Shown: in pieces, positions 1 to 8,941 of the stretch | How the letters are laid out: every line of letters starts with the position of its first letter | How positions within the stretch are numbered: the stretch's first letter is position 1 | Source: Lentisalinibacter orientalis | GTDB lineage: Bacteria > Pseudomonadota > Gammaproteobacteria > Steroidobacterales > Woeseiaceae | Direction of reading: 5' to 3' | NCBI RefSeq assembly: GCF_040706535.1 | Contig: NZ_JAPDRJ010000001.1 | Location: forward strand, 434,001-498,000 | DNA: 64,000 nt | Notes under the pieces: model-generated | The model's input: the letters and a program-made list of their open reading frames with translations, nothing else | Database searches by the model: none | What the model was told of the DNA's origin: nothing | Made by a program: the position numbers and the translations under genes

Positions 1-257
1 ACGGCCCCTTTGCGACCAGAAGCGGAAGCGATACGACAGCCAGTGTCGCCTTGGGGTCGACTCCGGAAACCATACCTCAGACGAACGGACCGGTCACTTT
101 GCGCGCAAGACGAGCCGCTGAAACGATACCTGTGCCCGGCGCATCGTCGATCAACATTGCACCTGAGGGTACGTTTGAAGCAATCGTGTCCGTGGCGGAA
201 ACTCTTGCGGCGTCGAACGATCGAATTATCATCAGACACCTCCAGCCGGTGAGCGCG

Positions 258-1334
258 ATGCCTGATCCATTCGATACCGTTCTCAGAACCGTAGCCGTCA
301 TGGCGGCGATCCTGCTGGCTTCGCTCCTGTTCGCGTCCGCCAGACAACGACCGGCGGCGCTCCCCGGCGCGTTCTTCTGCCTGGCCGTCGCCGCTTTCTT
401 CGTGACCTCGGTGCCCGGCGGCGGCGCCGCGCTCGGCGGCTGGGGCTATCTGCTGACGGCACTCTGCGTCACGAAGGCCGTCTGGTTCTGGCTCTTTGCC
501 CGGGCATTGTTCAACGACGAAGCACGACTCGGCATGCGGCAGGCTGGGATCGCCGGCGCCGTCGCAGTCGCCGGCACGTGGCAACAGACGGTATTCCTTG
601 CGGATTTTCGTGCGGGTACGGCGAACGGATGGGAGATGCTCGCCGGATACGGCTTCGAGGCGATCCTCCTGCTGTTCGTCCTGCTGGGTCTCCGTGAGGC
701 CTGGCGTGACCTGGCCGTCGACCTCGTCGAGCGCAGGCGGCGGCTGCGGCTCGGATTCATGATCGCGACCGGCGCCTATCTTACGGCGACGCTGGGCGTG
801 CAGTCCTACAACCTGTTACAGGGAGTCTCCACACCGCCGCTGGCAGCGTGGGCCAATATGACGCTGGTGGCCGCCGCCTGCCTGACCGCTGCCGGATTTC
901 TGGTACGGCCGCGCAACGAGAGCTGGCTCGACCCGGCGCGCACGACTGCGACAGTTGCACTCAATCGGGCGGAATCCGCCGCTCTCGCAAGACTCGAAGC
1001 GGCGCTTGAGTCCGACCGGGTGTTCCTGCAGGAGGGTCTCACCATCGGCGCGCTCGCCGAGCACCTCGCTACCCGGGAGCACGTGCTGCGCAAGGTGATA
1101 AACCGCGGCATGGGCTTTCGCAATTTCAATGACTTCCTGCATGCACAGCGCATCCGGGAGGCCTGCGAGGAACTGGCGAGCCCCGACCAGGCCCGGCTCC
1201 CGGTACTGACCATCGCGATGAATGTCGGTTACGGCTCCATCGGCGCATTCAACCGTGCGTTCAAGGCGCGTATCGGCATGACGCCGACGGAATACCGGCG
1301 GAGCACGGCCGGCGGCGCTTCGCAGACGCTCTGA
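258..1334 (+). CDS. AraC-family regulator with membrane-spanning N-terminus
   Basis: Predicted 358-residue membrane-tethered transcription factor. The first ~215 residues are mostly hydrophobic segments (about seven), starting with VLRTVAVMAAILLASLLF. The last ~110 residues are an AraC helix-turn-helix pair, with the second-helix signature GYGSIGAFNRAFKARIGMTP before the C-terminal EYRR. The frame is open from position 51, but the 69 codons before this ATG encode no hydrophobic or domain-like sequence, so I place the start at 258. Regulators of this layout (membrane sensor plus AraC output) often control a neighbouring gene, and the hydrolase at 1442 is the obvious candidate (inference). The effector is unknown. 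Confidence 0.85.
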   Translation: MPDPFDTVLRTVAVMAAILLASLLFASARQRPAALPGAFFCLAVAAFFVTSVPGGGAALGGWGYLLTALCVTKAVWFWLFARALFNDEARLGMRQAGIAGAVAVAGTWQQTVFLADFRAGTANGWEMLAGYGFEAILLLFVLLGLREAWRDLAVDLVERRRRLRLGFMIATGAYLTATLGVQSYNLLQGVSTPPLAAWANMTLVAAACLTAAGFLVRPRNESWLDPARTTATVALNRAESAALARLEAALESDRVFLQEGLTIGALAEHLATREHVLRKVINRGMGFRNFNDFLHAQRIREACEELASPDQARLPVLTIAMNVGYGSIGAFNRAFKARIGMTPTEYRRSTAGGASQTL

Positions 1335-1441
1335 AAGGCGCCGAATCCGGAAATCGGCAAGGATTCTTCGAAAATCCGGCAAGACCGGCCGGCCGGTGGC
1401 CGGCTAGCCTGCGGTCTCCTGACTGTTTCCGGAGACCCGCG

Positions 1442-2542
1442 ATGACACGACTGATCCTGCGCCTTTACCTGATCCTGTCCCTGACCCTCGCCGGCGCTGC
1501 CGTCACCGGGCAGGCCGAAGAGTCGATACCGGGCGTCGCTTCGCATTACGGCGTGGTGGAGGTGGCCGACGGCTCACGCCTGACGGCGATCATCAGCCGG
1601 CCGGCCGGAGACACCGAGCCGCGGCATCCGTTGCTGTTCACCCAGTGGGTATCCTGCGACTCCCTGGAATACCGGCCGGGCTCGAACTCGTCCGAACTGC
1701 TCGCCGCGCTGGCGCGTGATTCCGGCCTCGCCCTCGTGCGGGTCGAGCGTACGGCGCTGGACGGGACCGGCCCGGCCTGCGAGAACCTGGACTACGACAC
1801 GGAACTGGCTCACTACACCGAGGCGTTCACGCGCCTGCTGGACGACGAGCGGCTTGATGCCGGCCGTGTCTATCTCTACGGCTCCAGCCTCGGTTCGACG
1901 ACGGCGCCTCTCGTCGCGAACCGCCTCCAGGACGCGGGCTTCGATATCGCCGGCATCGTCGTCCAGGGCGGCGGGGCGGTCACCTACCTGGAACGCATGC
2001 TCCACTTCGACCGCATCTATCTCGAGCGGCGCCCGGATGCCGTGGCCCCCGCCGACATCCATGACGAGATGCTGCGGCGAGCGCGATTCCACTACGAGTA
2101 TCTCGTGCGCAAGCGTCATCCCGACGAGGTCGCGAGTGACGGCAGCGAGATGGCCGCAGTCCGCGAGGACATCCTCGGCATGGGAGACGCGGACCATTAC
2201 GGGCGACCATTTGCCTGGCATCAGCAGGCGGCGGCACACAACTTCCTGGCGGCTTGGGCCGAACTGGATGCGCCGGTCCTGGTGATATTCAACGCATTCG
2301 ACCAGTTCGAGACCCGGCACGGGCACCAGCTGATCGCCGCTACAGTGAATCGTTTGCGGCCGGGCACGGCGACCTTCGTCGAGCGCCCGAATGTCGGCCA
2401 CAGCGGCAACCGCTACGCCACGATCGAGGATGCCTATGCCTGGCGGGACGGCACGAAGGCCTGGCAGGAAGAGGCAGAGATCATGGTGGACTGGCTGCGC
2501 CACTCTCCACCGGTCATCAGTCCTGTCGCAACACGCCGGTGA
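1442..2542 (+). CDS. Secreted alpha/beta hydrolase
   Basis: A 366-residue protein with an N-terminal signal peptide (hydrophobic LILRLYLILSLTLAGAAVTG, likely cleaved near residue 24). The nucleophile elbow is G-S-S-L-G with Ser149 in YGSSLGSTTAP. A plausible acid lies in VIFNAFDQFE, and the C-terminal catalytic His is probably in NVGHSGNRY. This matches the alpha/beta hydrolase (peptidase S9/esterase-like) fold; the substrate cannot be deduced. The start ATG follows a GGAG at a suitable distance. It lies 107 bp after the AraC-type regulator on the same strand and overlaps the convergent gene at 2517 by 26 bp. Confidence 0.85.
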   Translation: MTRLILRLYLILSLTLAGAAVTGQAEESIPGVASHYGVVEVADGSRLTAIISRPAGDTEPRHPLLFTQWVSCDSLEYRPGSNSSELLAALARDSGLALVRVERTALDGTGPACENLDYDTELAHYTEAFTRLLDDERLDAGRVYLYGSSLGSTTAPLVANRLQDAGFDIAGIVVQGGGAVTYLERMLHFDRIYLERRPDAVAPADIHDEMLRRARFHYEYLVRKRHPDEVASDGSEMAAVREDILGMGDADHYGRPFAWHQQAAAHNFLAAWAELDAPVLVIFNAFDQFETRHGHQLIAATVNRLRPGTATFVERPNVGHSGNRYATIEDAYAWRDGTKAWQEEAEIMVDWLRHSPPVISPVATRR

Positions 2543-4352
2543 GCGTCAGGACGACGACCGCAGACAGGGCCGTGCCACCGATCACATAGAGGCTGTGGAG
2601 CAGCAGCCAGAACCAGCGCAACGGCCCTTCCGGCGTGAAGCGGCAGCGCGTGTCCTGGGCGAGGTCGATGACGGGCAGCGCCGAATCGAGTGCATAATGC
2701 AGAACATCCAGCCCCGGGCACCCGCGTTCCGCGGGAGCCTCGGCCAGACCGAATGGCAGGTGGTAGATGACCGGCTCCGGATCGCTTTCAACCGGAAGAA
2801 ACGGCTGCCCGAAGCCGAACAGCGCGGTTGCGTACAGTGCGGCGCCGAGCAACACGAAAACCAGGAACGACAAAACCGCGCGACTCGACGAGTAGCCGTG
2901 CTGGCTGACCAGCATCAGGAGATTGGGGAACGCCCGGGCCCAGGGACGATCCACACGAGCCTGCAGCCGCGTACGAATCTTCTCCACCGCGATCGCATTG
3001 GCCTCTCGCGTCAACCCGTGCCGCCGCAGTACGCGGCTCAGCTGTTCGTAAGGTTGCGGACGAAACCTGCGTTTGCTCGGGACGCCGGCCGGATATTGCC
3101 GCCTTAGCCACGCGATGCGTTCGGCCGTCAGGTCGCCGTCCCCGACGTGGCGGATACGCTCGTAGGTCGCACCGTCCAGCATCAGATAACCCGGTGCGGG
3201 CCAACCGGTGTCGGTGTTGTCGAGTATCGAATTGACCTGTATGCCGCTCAACAGGAAGCAGCCTCTGACCGGCACGGGTTTCTCGTCCGGCGATGCAGGC
3301 GCCGGCCCGTCACCGAGCGTGCCAATGTTGTTAAGCGCGAGAGCGTTGGACACTCTCGCCTGCTGCAGATTGATCGCAACCGGGTTGCCGGTCCGCAGCA
3401 ACCCGCCGTAGTCCGGGCCCGGCTCCAGTCTCGCATTGGTGAGGAAGAAACTGCCGCCGATGACGGCCGTAAGGAAATTGAGCCTGCCCCGGGCTTCGAA
3501 TGGCAGGTTTCTCCCATTACCCGACGTCAGGAATACCGATTCCACCCTGAGGTCTTCGCAGTGCAGGGCGCGTCCTTCGGGATTCTCGAGCCGGGCACCC
3601 TCACACCGGAGGTCGCCGGTGATCTGGGCCGCGGCGAACCCCACCTCCCCCCTGGCCTCGCAGCGGTGCCCCGCAGCCGAGCCCAGATCGACGTTACCCC
3701 CGACCACGATCGAACGGCCGCTGAGCGCCGCACCACCGGCGCCGTCAAGCGAAGCTCCCGCGAAGCTGACGTCCCCTTCGATGCGCGCACCGTCGAGCCG
3801 AATCGTCCGGCAAGCCGTGAAGCGCGATCGGGCTGTCGACGACAGGTCCAGCTTGCCGCCGATGCGCGCATTGTTGAGATGAATCGCACAGCTTCCCACC
3901 TGGCTCAGTTCCGATTCGTAGTCGCTCACGCCCGGAAACTGCGAACCGGACAGATCGAGATCGGCTCTCACGCTCAGGCTTGCACCGATGAAGGCCGGCA
4001 GTCTGCAATCCACGAAACGCAAGACAAGAAACTCGGCGCCGCTGAGGTCGACCGGCGAATCGAAACGGCATTGCCGGAACTCCAGCGCGGCCCTTCCTCC
4101 GTCCGGACCCGCAGACGGCGGTCGCATCAGACCGACGATGTCGGCACCACGGATTCGCAGCGGACAGCACAATTCTCCGCCAGTGCCTCCGCCGGTATCG
4201 TAGGAACCGGAGATCAGGCGTTGCAGGAACGCGGCGGACAGACGGCGTTCCGAATCGGGCAGGGACGTGAAGTCGGCTATTTGCCGGGCATCGATCGCTG
4301 CGAGGATCCGCTGCTGCGCGGCCTTCTCCAGGCGGTCCGTGTCATCTGTCAT
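2517..4352 (-). CDS. Beta-helix-like repeat protein with C-terminal membrane anchor
   Basis: A 611-residue protein of unknown function. Residues ~60-400 are a degenerate repeat series of short turns resembling pentapeptide or right-handed beta-helix repeats (LDLSGSQF, IHLNNARIGGKLDLSS, IRLDGARIEGDVSFAGAS, VGFAAAQITGDLRCEGARLE). A charged region follows (FRPQPYEQLSRVLRRHGLTREAN), then two hydrophobic stretches near the C-terminus (VLSFLVFVLLGAALYATALF and WFWLLLHSLYVIGGTALSAVVVLTL). Similar proteins are annotated vaguely as membrane-associated proteins. The 3' end overlaps the hydrolase gene. A scaffold or sensor role is only a guess. Confidence 0.75.
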   Translation of the reverse strand: MTDDTDRLEKAAQQRILAAIDARQIADFTSLPDSERRLSAAFLQRLISGSYDTGGGTGGELCCPLRIRGADIVGLMRPPSAGPDGGRAALEFRQCRFDSPVDLSGAEFLVLRFVDCRLPAFIGASLSVRADLDLSGSQFPGVSDYESELSQVGSCAIHLNNARIGGKLDLSSTARSRFTACRTIRLDGARIEGDVSFAGASLDGAGGAALSGRSIVVGGNVDLGSAAGHRCEARGEVGFAAAQITGDLRCEGARLENPEGRALHCEDLRVESVFLTSGNGRNLPFEARGRLNFLTAVIGGSFFLTNARLEPGPDYGGLLRTGNPVAINLQQARVSNALALNNIGTLGDGPAPASPDEKPVPVRGCFLLSGIQVNSILDNTDTGWPAPGYLMLDGATYERIRHVGDGDLTAERIAWLRRQYPAGVPSKRRFRPQPYEQLSRVLRRHGLTREANAIAVEKIRTRLQARVDRPWARAFPNLLMLVSQHGYSSSRAVLSFLVFVLLGAALYATALFGFGQPFLPVESDPEPVIYHLPFGLAEAPAERGCPGLDVLHYALDSALPVIDLAQDTRCRFTPEGPLRWFWLLLHSLYVIGGTALSAVVVLTLTGVLRQD

Positions 4353-4362
4353 ACAGCCTGCC

Positions 4363-5316
4363 TCATCGACCGACTACGTATACGAGGTATGCAACATACA
4401 TCGTGACAAACGCTATGCCGTGAGATCGCAGGATGGTGCTATTCCGGCTGAACGCCAATGCAATGATAATCATCGCGCTCGAGGCAATTACCATCACGAG
4501 GTCGGTATTGCTGATGACCTCGAACGGCAGTTCGACGACGCTGGACGTCAGTCCGAGCACCCATAGCAAATTGAAGATATTCGACCCGACGACATTGCCC
4601 ACCGCAATATCGGACTGGTTCCTGTAGGCGGCGACCGCCGATGCCACCAGCTCCGGACTGGATGTGCCTATCGCGATGACGGTCAGGCCGATCAACGCGT
4701 CATCGACACCCAGCCACTGTGCGATGCCGACAGCGCCGTCGACGACCCAGCCCCCACCGAAATACAGACCGACTATTCCGCCTACGATATAAATCGAGGC
4801 GCGAGTGGTCCCCGGGACGGCACTCGCCTCGACCGCCTCGGCTGCCTGTTCGCGAGACATCTTGTAGACGTAAAGCATGAACAACACGAAGAAGAACAGC
4901 AGGATTCCGCCATCCAGCCTGCTGATGCTCAATTCGTGAATGGGAGAGAATAGTGCGGCGTTGGCCAGAAAGCCGACCAGGAGTGCTGCCGTCAGTGAAA
5001 ACGGTATTTCCGAGACGACCGTCGAATCCTGCACCCGGAGCGGACGCACGATCGCCGCAATCCCCAGAACGAGCAGGACGTTCGCTATGTTGCTGCCGAT
5101 GACGTTTGCGATGGCGAGATCCGCGTTGTTGCGCAAACCAGAAACCATCGTCACCAGCATCTCGGGCAACGACGTGCCGAACGACACAATGGTGAGGCCG
5201 ATGACCAGGGAAGAAATTCCGAGCCGGGCCGCTATGGAAGAAGCGCCGGCAACCAGAAAGTCCGCGCTCTTGATGAGGACCACCAGGCCAATAAGCAAAA
5301 CTAACGAATCGTACAA
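4363..5316 (-). CDS. Calcium/sodium antiporter, YrbG-type CaCA family
   Basis: A 317-residue, ~10-TM inner-membrane cation exchanger. The two inverted alpha-repeats of the CaCA superfamily are clear: GTSLPEMLVTMVSGLRNNAD with IGSNIANVLLVLG near residue 50-90, and GTSSPELVASAVAAYRNQSD with VGSNIFNLLWVLG near residue 220-260. The conserved acidic residues of both repeats (SLPE, SSPE) and the GSNI motifs are intact, so exchange activity is expected. The ion pair (Na+/Ca2+ or H+/Ca2+) cannot be fixed from sequence. It lies 10 bp downstream of nothing co-directional except the repeat protein at 2517, with which it may be cotranscribed (start of that gene at 4352). Confidence 0.92.
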   Translation of the reverse strand: MYDSLVLLIGLVVLIKSADFLVAGASSIAARLGISSLVIGLTIVSFGTSLPEMLVTMVSGLRNNADLAIANVIGSNIANVLLVLGIAAIVRPLRVQDSTVVSEIPFSLTAALLVGFLANAALFSPIHELSISRLDGGILLFFFVLFMLYVYKMSREQAAEAVEASAVPGTTRASIYIVGGIVGLYFGGGWVVDGAVGIAQWLGVDDALIGLTVIAIGTSSPELVASAVAAYRNQSDIAVGNVVGSNIFNLLWVLGLTSSVVELPFEVISNTDLVMVIASSAMIIIALAFSRNSTILRSHGIAFVTMYVAYLVYVVGR

Positions 5317-5364
5317 ATCGCTGCCTCAAGAATGTGGGTGCAAGAATGACCTTCCCGGATGCGC

Positions 5365-6534
5365 TCAGCCAAGAGCGGGCTCACTGCCGAACAAAGAGCC
5401 CGGCGTAGCCAGTGCGCTGATTGGTACCGTCTCCACCGAGTCGCTGAGCGGGTAGCGCTTCGCGCCCGGATAGACCACCGCGACGCGCTCGAGCCCGAGA
5501 TCGTCGATGGCGATCCGGATCGAGGGCGTTAGTCGCGGAGCGTCGGCACGCTTGACCTCGACGCCGAGCAGGCGGTCTCCACGGCGCAGCAGCAGATCGA
5601 TCTCGGCGCCCTGGTGGGTGGCCCAGAACCAGGCTTCGTCGTGACCTTCGACGGCCAGCACCTGCTCGATCACGAAGCCTTCCCACGAGGCGCCGAGCTT
5701 CGGATGCGACAACAGGGCCTTTTCGGAATCGAGCCCGAGCAGCTGATGCAGCAATCCGCTGTCACGTACGTAAATCTTCGGCGACTTGACCTGTCGCTTG
5801 CCGAGGTTGGCGTGCCAGGGCTGAAGCTGCCGCAGAACCAGGGCGTCGGTCAGCAGGTCGAGGTAGCGGCGCGTGGTCGACGCGCTGACGCCGAGCGCCC
5901 GGGCCGGCTCGGCCGCGTTCCAGAGCTGCCCGTGGTAGTGGGCGAGCATGGTCCAGAATCGCAGCAGCGCCACGGCCGGTACGCGGACGCCCCACTGTGG
6001 AAGGTCGCGCTCGAGCAGCGTCTGAATGAACTGCTTGCGCCAGGCCACACTATCGCGCTCGCTGCCAGCGAGATAAGCACGCGGAAAGGCGCCGCGGCGC
6101 CACAGGGTATCCGCGGCAGAGGCACCGAGTTCCGCCAGCGTGAACCCGCCGATCTCGATCCGTTCCATGCGTCCCGCCAGAGTCTCCGAGCTCTGGCGGA
6201 GGAGCTCGCCCGAGGCGCTGCCCAAGATCAGGAACCGTGCCGGTGATCCCGGGCGGTCGGCCAGTACGCGCAAAACGGGGAACAGGTCGGGCCGGCGCTG
6301 AACCTCGTCGATGACGATCAGTCCACGCAGTGGCTCGAGCGCCGTCATCGGTTCCTCGAGGCGCGCCAGGCTGACCGGGTCTTCAAGATCGAAATAGCCC
6401 GGGGACGTCTCCGGGAGTAATTCCCGGGCGAGTGTGGTCTTGCCGGCCTGCCGCGGCCCGGTGAGCACCGTCACCGGGGCACGGGCAAGTGCGGTGCGGA
6501 TCTCGTCAAGGAGGTCGGTGCGGGCGATGACCAT
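5365..6534 (-). CDS. AAA ATPase with DUF4143 C-terminal domain
   Basis: A 389-residue ATP-binding protein. Walker A is GPRQAGKTTLA (residues ~25-35) and Walker B is LIVIDEVQR (~75). The sensor region follows, and the second half matches DUF4143 (LGASWEGFVIEQVLA, with the nuclease-like EIDLLLRRGDRLLGVEVK at ~320-340). The D/E-x-D-x-x-x and E-V-K residues resemble a restriction-endonuclease-like fold. These genes are widespread, often accessory, and of unknown physiological role. A perfect 13-bp inverted repeat sits just upstream of the start and probably overlaps its promoter. No partner gene is obvious. Confidence 0.88.
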   Translation of the reverse strand: MVIARTDLLDEIRTALARAPVTVLTGPRQAGKTTLARELLPETSPGYFDLEDPVSLARLEEPMTALEPLRGLIVIDEVQRRPDLFPVLRVLADRPGSPARFLILGSASGELLRQSSETLAGRMERIEIGGFTLAELGASAADTLWRRGAFPRAYLAGSERDSVAWRKQFIQTLLERDLPQWGVRVPAVALLRFWTMLAHYHGQLWNAAEPARALGVSASTTRRYLDLLTDALVLRQLQPWHANLGKRQVKSPKIYVRDSGLLHQLLGLDSEKALLSHPKLGASWEGFVIEQVLAVEGHDEAWFWATHQGAEIDLLLRRGDRLLGVEVKRADAPRLTPSIRIAIDDLGLERVAVVYPGAKRYPLSDSVETVPISALATPGSLFGSEPALG

Positions 6535-6547
6535 GGTTGCAGGATCC

Positions 6548-6588
6548 TACCATGAAAATCGTCCATTGGATAACGGATTTTCATGGTA
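6548..6588. promoter_or_regulatory. Perfect 13-bp inverted repeat before the DUF4143 ATPase
   Basis: TACCATGAAAATC (6548-6560) and GATTTTCATGGTA (6576-6588) are exact reverse complements around a 15-bp spacer. The left arm begins 14 bp upstream of the ATPase start codon at 6534. Its position suggests an operator or a recombination/recognition site; the symmetry is seen directly, the role is inferred. Confidence 0.7.
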
Positions 6589-7039
6589 TCTGAATGACTG
6601 GTCGACCGGAGGGGTTACACATCCCCTCGGCGACATGGCAGACACCTGCTCCCCCTGTGGGGCAGCATGTGCAATGCCCTAATTTGTCGCAAAAAGGCTT
6701 TTTGTGTCGCATTAGTGGACTTCGTGTCGCTAAACCGTCGCCAGGCTTGGCGATCCGTTGGTCGCGCGGTGCGCTTGGCAAGTCAGGACGGCTACGTAAC
6801 CGTCGCCGGTGAACCGTGACTGCCTGGAATCTGCATGCAGTTCACCCTGACACCCTCCCCTGCGACAGCAATTCGGGCTGTTCGAGTCCGGGTCTCCGCT
6901 TTGAACTATCGCCGGATTGCGCCCTGCAAGAGTCGAAGTGTCTGGATCAGGGCGTCAGCGACTCAACACGACCCGAGTTCTGTATTGCATGGCGATACTC
7001 TCGCAGTCGAAACAAGCAACCTCGACGCTGGCAGAATGA
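6589..7039. other. Gene-poor accessory DNA
   Basis: No convincing gene. It contains two small imperfect stem-loops (GAGGGG...CCCCTC near 6610-6630, and a CCCC/GGGG stem near 6650-6670). Short ORFs here show no domain or ribosome site. It probably represents decayed insertion DNA continuous with the RHS remnant that follows. Confidence 0.4.
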
Positions 7040-7144
7040 GCCATCTGCTTGATAGCTGTAGCTCGTGGTGAGCACCGTCCCGTTCGCCTGGTCCTGCTCC
7101 TTGGCGGTCAGCCGTCCCAGCGCGTCGTAGCCGAGATCACGGGT
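7040..7144 (-). pseudogene. RHS/YD-repeat gene fragment
   Basis: Read on the minus strand, this segment encodes 35 codons with the canonical YD-repeat motif LGYDALGRLTAKEQ followed by a typical RHS continuation (NGTVLTTSYSYQADGS). No start codon, no further repeats and no stop that would make it a functional gene. It is therefore a remnant of an RHS-repeat protein gene. A homologous, shorter fragment lies at 17246-17296, upstream of the second antitoxin copy. Confidence 0.7.
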
Positions 7145-7180
7145 ACATTGCGGACAAAAGGAGTAGTCGGGAGTATTTTT

Positions 7181-7216
7181 TCGAATATTTCGAATATTTC
7201 GAATATTTCGTATAGT
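7181..7216 (+). promoter_or_regulatory. Iteron-like operator/promoter of antitoxin copy 1
   Basis: Three perfect head-to-tail copies of the 9-mer TCGAATATT occupy 7181-7207, each containing the palindrome TTCGAA. They run into TATAGT (7211-7216), a good -10 candidate. A strong Shine-Dalgarno (GAGGAGGG, 7227-7234) precedes the antitoxin ATG. Tandem operators overlapping the promoter fit autorepression by the antitoxin. The second locus keeps only one exact 9-mer at 17349-17357. Confidence 0.6.
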
Positions 7217-7240
7217 CCCCTCTCTTGAGGAGGGAACGAT

Positions 7241-7705
7241 ATGACCATGTCATCGAGCTATGCCGAGCAAATCAGCGATCGCCTGCCGTCTGAGAGCGAA
7301 CGGGCCGCCGCGAACCAGCTTCGGCGAATTCTTGCCCCGGACAAGGAAGCGGGTGATGGCCAGCGGCTCAAGATCGTCGATGAATCAGGCAAGTCCCACG
7401 AGATCATCCTCGCCCCGGCGCTCTCGAATCTGCTGATGTCGCTACTCGAGCACATCGAGTCGGGTGACGCGGTCACCCTCGTGCCGGTCGAACAGCGGCT
7501 CACTACCCAGCAGGCCGCTGATCTCCTCAACGTCTCGCGTCCTTACCTGGTCGGAATGCTCGAGAAAGGCGAGATTCCGTTCGAGCGGGTTGGCCGGCAT
7601 CGTCGGATCAGGGCCGAGGATCTGTTCGCCTACAAGAAGTCCCGGAATGCTGAGAGGGAAGCGGCCCTGCAGGAACTCGCGGATATTGACTCCGAGCTCA
7701 TCTGA
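7241..7705 (+). CDS. Antitoxin, excisionase-type HTH (copy 1)
   Basis: A 154-residue DNA-binding protein. Residues ~85-140 form an excisionase-like winged helix (LTTQQAADLLNVSRPYLVGM then GEIPFERVGRHRRIRAEDLF). The N-terminal ~80 residues (SGKSHEIILAPALSNLLMSL) resemble the linker/oligomerisation part of antitoxins paired with PIN-domain toxins. It differs from the copy at 17391 by only six residues. It is followed after 3 bp by a truncated toxin, so it is probably an orphan antitoxin that could still bind the intact toxin or operator at the second locus (inference). Confidence 0.85.
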   Translation: MTMSSSYAEQISDRLPSESERAAANQLRRILAPDKEAGDGQRLKIVDESGKSHEIILAPALSNLLMSLLEHIESGDAVTLVPVEQRLTTQQAADLLNVSRPYLVGMLEKGEIPFERVGRHRRIRAEDLFAYKKSRNAEREAALQELADIDSELI

Positions 7706-7708
7706 GCG

Positions 7709-7900
7709 GTGTTCGCGAACCGCTTTACCGCGTTCGTGGACGCCTGTGTGCTTGCGAGCGCACTGAAGCGAAACCTCATCCTGTCTCTGGCCGAGGCTGA
7801 GCTTTATCGGGTGCGGTGGTCGCAGCTTGCCATTGACGAACCCGAACAGGCGATCGCGCGCATGCTCGTCGACAGGGGCGTCCCTGATGCGACGGAATAG
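7709..7900 (+). pseudogene. Truncated PIN-domain toxin (copy 1)
   Basis: A GTG-started frame of 63 residues, nearly identical to the first 63 residues of the 194-residue toxin at 17859 (FANRFTAFVDACVLASALK, with the first PIN-domain Asp in FVDACV). Similarity stops abruptly after position 7897, where the intact copy continues as ERAGRACAAM and this one runs into TAG. The remaining PIN acidic residues are missing, so no nuclease activity is expected. The sharp breakpoint points to a deletion or recombination junction rather than a point mutation. Confidence 0.85.
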
Positions 7901-8592
7901 TCGATGCCGATGTGACGCGTGAAGCACATCTGCAAGGGCAGCTCGCTCAAGGGCCCAACAACTAGGCTGGAACAACGGCGATACCGTCCTTGCGGCGGTA
8001 GGTCTCCGGTCGGGCGTTGCTACCACGCAATTTCGCAAACATCTACGCTACAGTTTCGCAGGTTGCTCGGCTAAGAATCCTCAATGTTGGTTCCCGGGGA
8101 CCGGGCGGCCAGAGACCGAGCCGGTGGAACAATATCTTTAGAAGCAAAAGATTGCATTCTTCCAGCGCATTGGAACTCTCCAACAGCCCGATAACGTGTA
8201 TCGAAACTCCTTTTTGTGGCGCGAGAGCGGTCGTGCATCGCACGGCCAAGCAGCGTGGCTCGGCTACTTCGTGCCCTAAAACAGGTTCTTCCGAATTACT
8301 CAATACAGAGTCAACTGGTGATTATAGGTCCTCGTCGCAGCCGGATGACGCCATCCCCTTCCGACACAGCCTGACTGACCTGCCGAGGCCGGTCGACATT
8401 CTTTGCCGCGGGCTATCGATGTTGGGTCAGATTCCCCGCCCGGTGGGATCGACTGCCAGTCCCCGCATCCCCGTCATGACCGGGCTCTGTGTACGACGTC
8501 GCACAGAGTTATCGACGGAAAGAACCGATAATCGCTTCCTTGGCTGAACGACTGGCGCCTCATGAGGGGGACGCCGCGGCGGGGAATCATCA
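7901..8592. other. Intergenic stretch without recognisable gene
   Basis: About 690 bp after the toxin breakpoint. Frames up to 176 codons exist but have no motif, no ribosome site and poor composition, so I call none. A segment at about 8319-8363 resembles the promoter region of the histidine kinase gene (15199-15245) and contains, on the minus strand, TATAAT (8321-8326). Confidence 0.4.
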
Positions 8593-8862
8593 ATGAACAT
8601 CGTCCTCTGGCTCGTAATCGGTGGTCTGGTTGGCTGGCAAGCAATCATGCTCACGCGAACGGAATCGCTGAAAGAGATCATCCTCAATGTCGTGGTCGGG
8701 ATGATCGGCGCCGTTCTGGGCGGATGGATCCCGGGCAGACTGTTCGGTGCCGGTCCGATCAATGAAGGGAACTTCAATATGACGGGACTGCTGGTCTCCC
8801 TATTCGGCGCCGTACTCCTGCTGACTCTGGTCAGATTCGCCAGGGACGACGCACTGCGGTGA
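8593..8862 (+). CDS. GlsB/YeaQ/YmgE-family membrane protein
   Basis: An 89-residue small inner-membrane protein with three hydrophobic segments and the Gly-rich pattern of the transglycosylase-associated/YeaQ family (IVLWLVIGGLVGWQA, VVGMIGAVLGGWIPGRLFG, NMTGLLVSLFGAVLLLTLVRF). Family members are commonly stress-induced, but no biochemical role is established. The start ATG follows GGGGAA. It lies 79 bp upstream of the GGDEF protein gene. Confidence 0.85.
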   Translation: MNIVLWLVIGGLVGWQAIMLTRTESLKEIILNVVVGMIGAVLGGWIPGRLFGAGPINEGNFNMTGLLVSLFGAVLLLTLVRFARDDALR

Positions 8863-8941
8863 TCAGCCGGTTCGTCAATGCGGGCAGACCGCTTCATGCC
8901 CCGGCGCCAACGCCATGCCGCCCCACTGAGAGGCAGTATCG

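Noticed and set aside
7709..7900. Functional 63-residue toxin
   Set aside because: It lacks the later PIN acidic residues present in the 194-residue homolog.
8017..8547. 176-codon frame in the decayed region
   Set aside because: No start context, no domain, atypical composition; probably non-coding.
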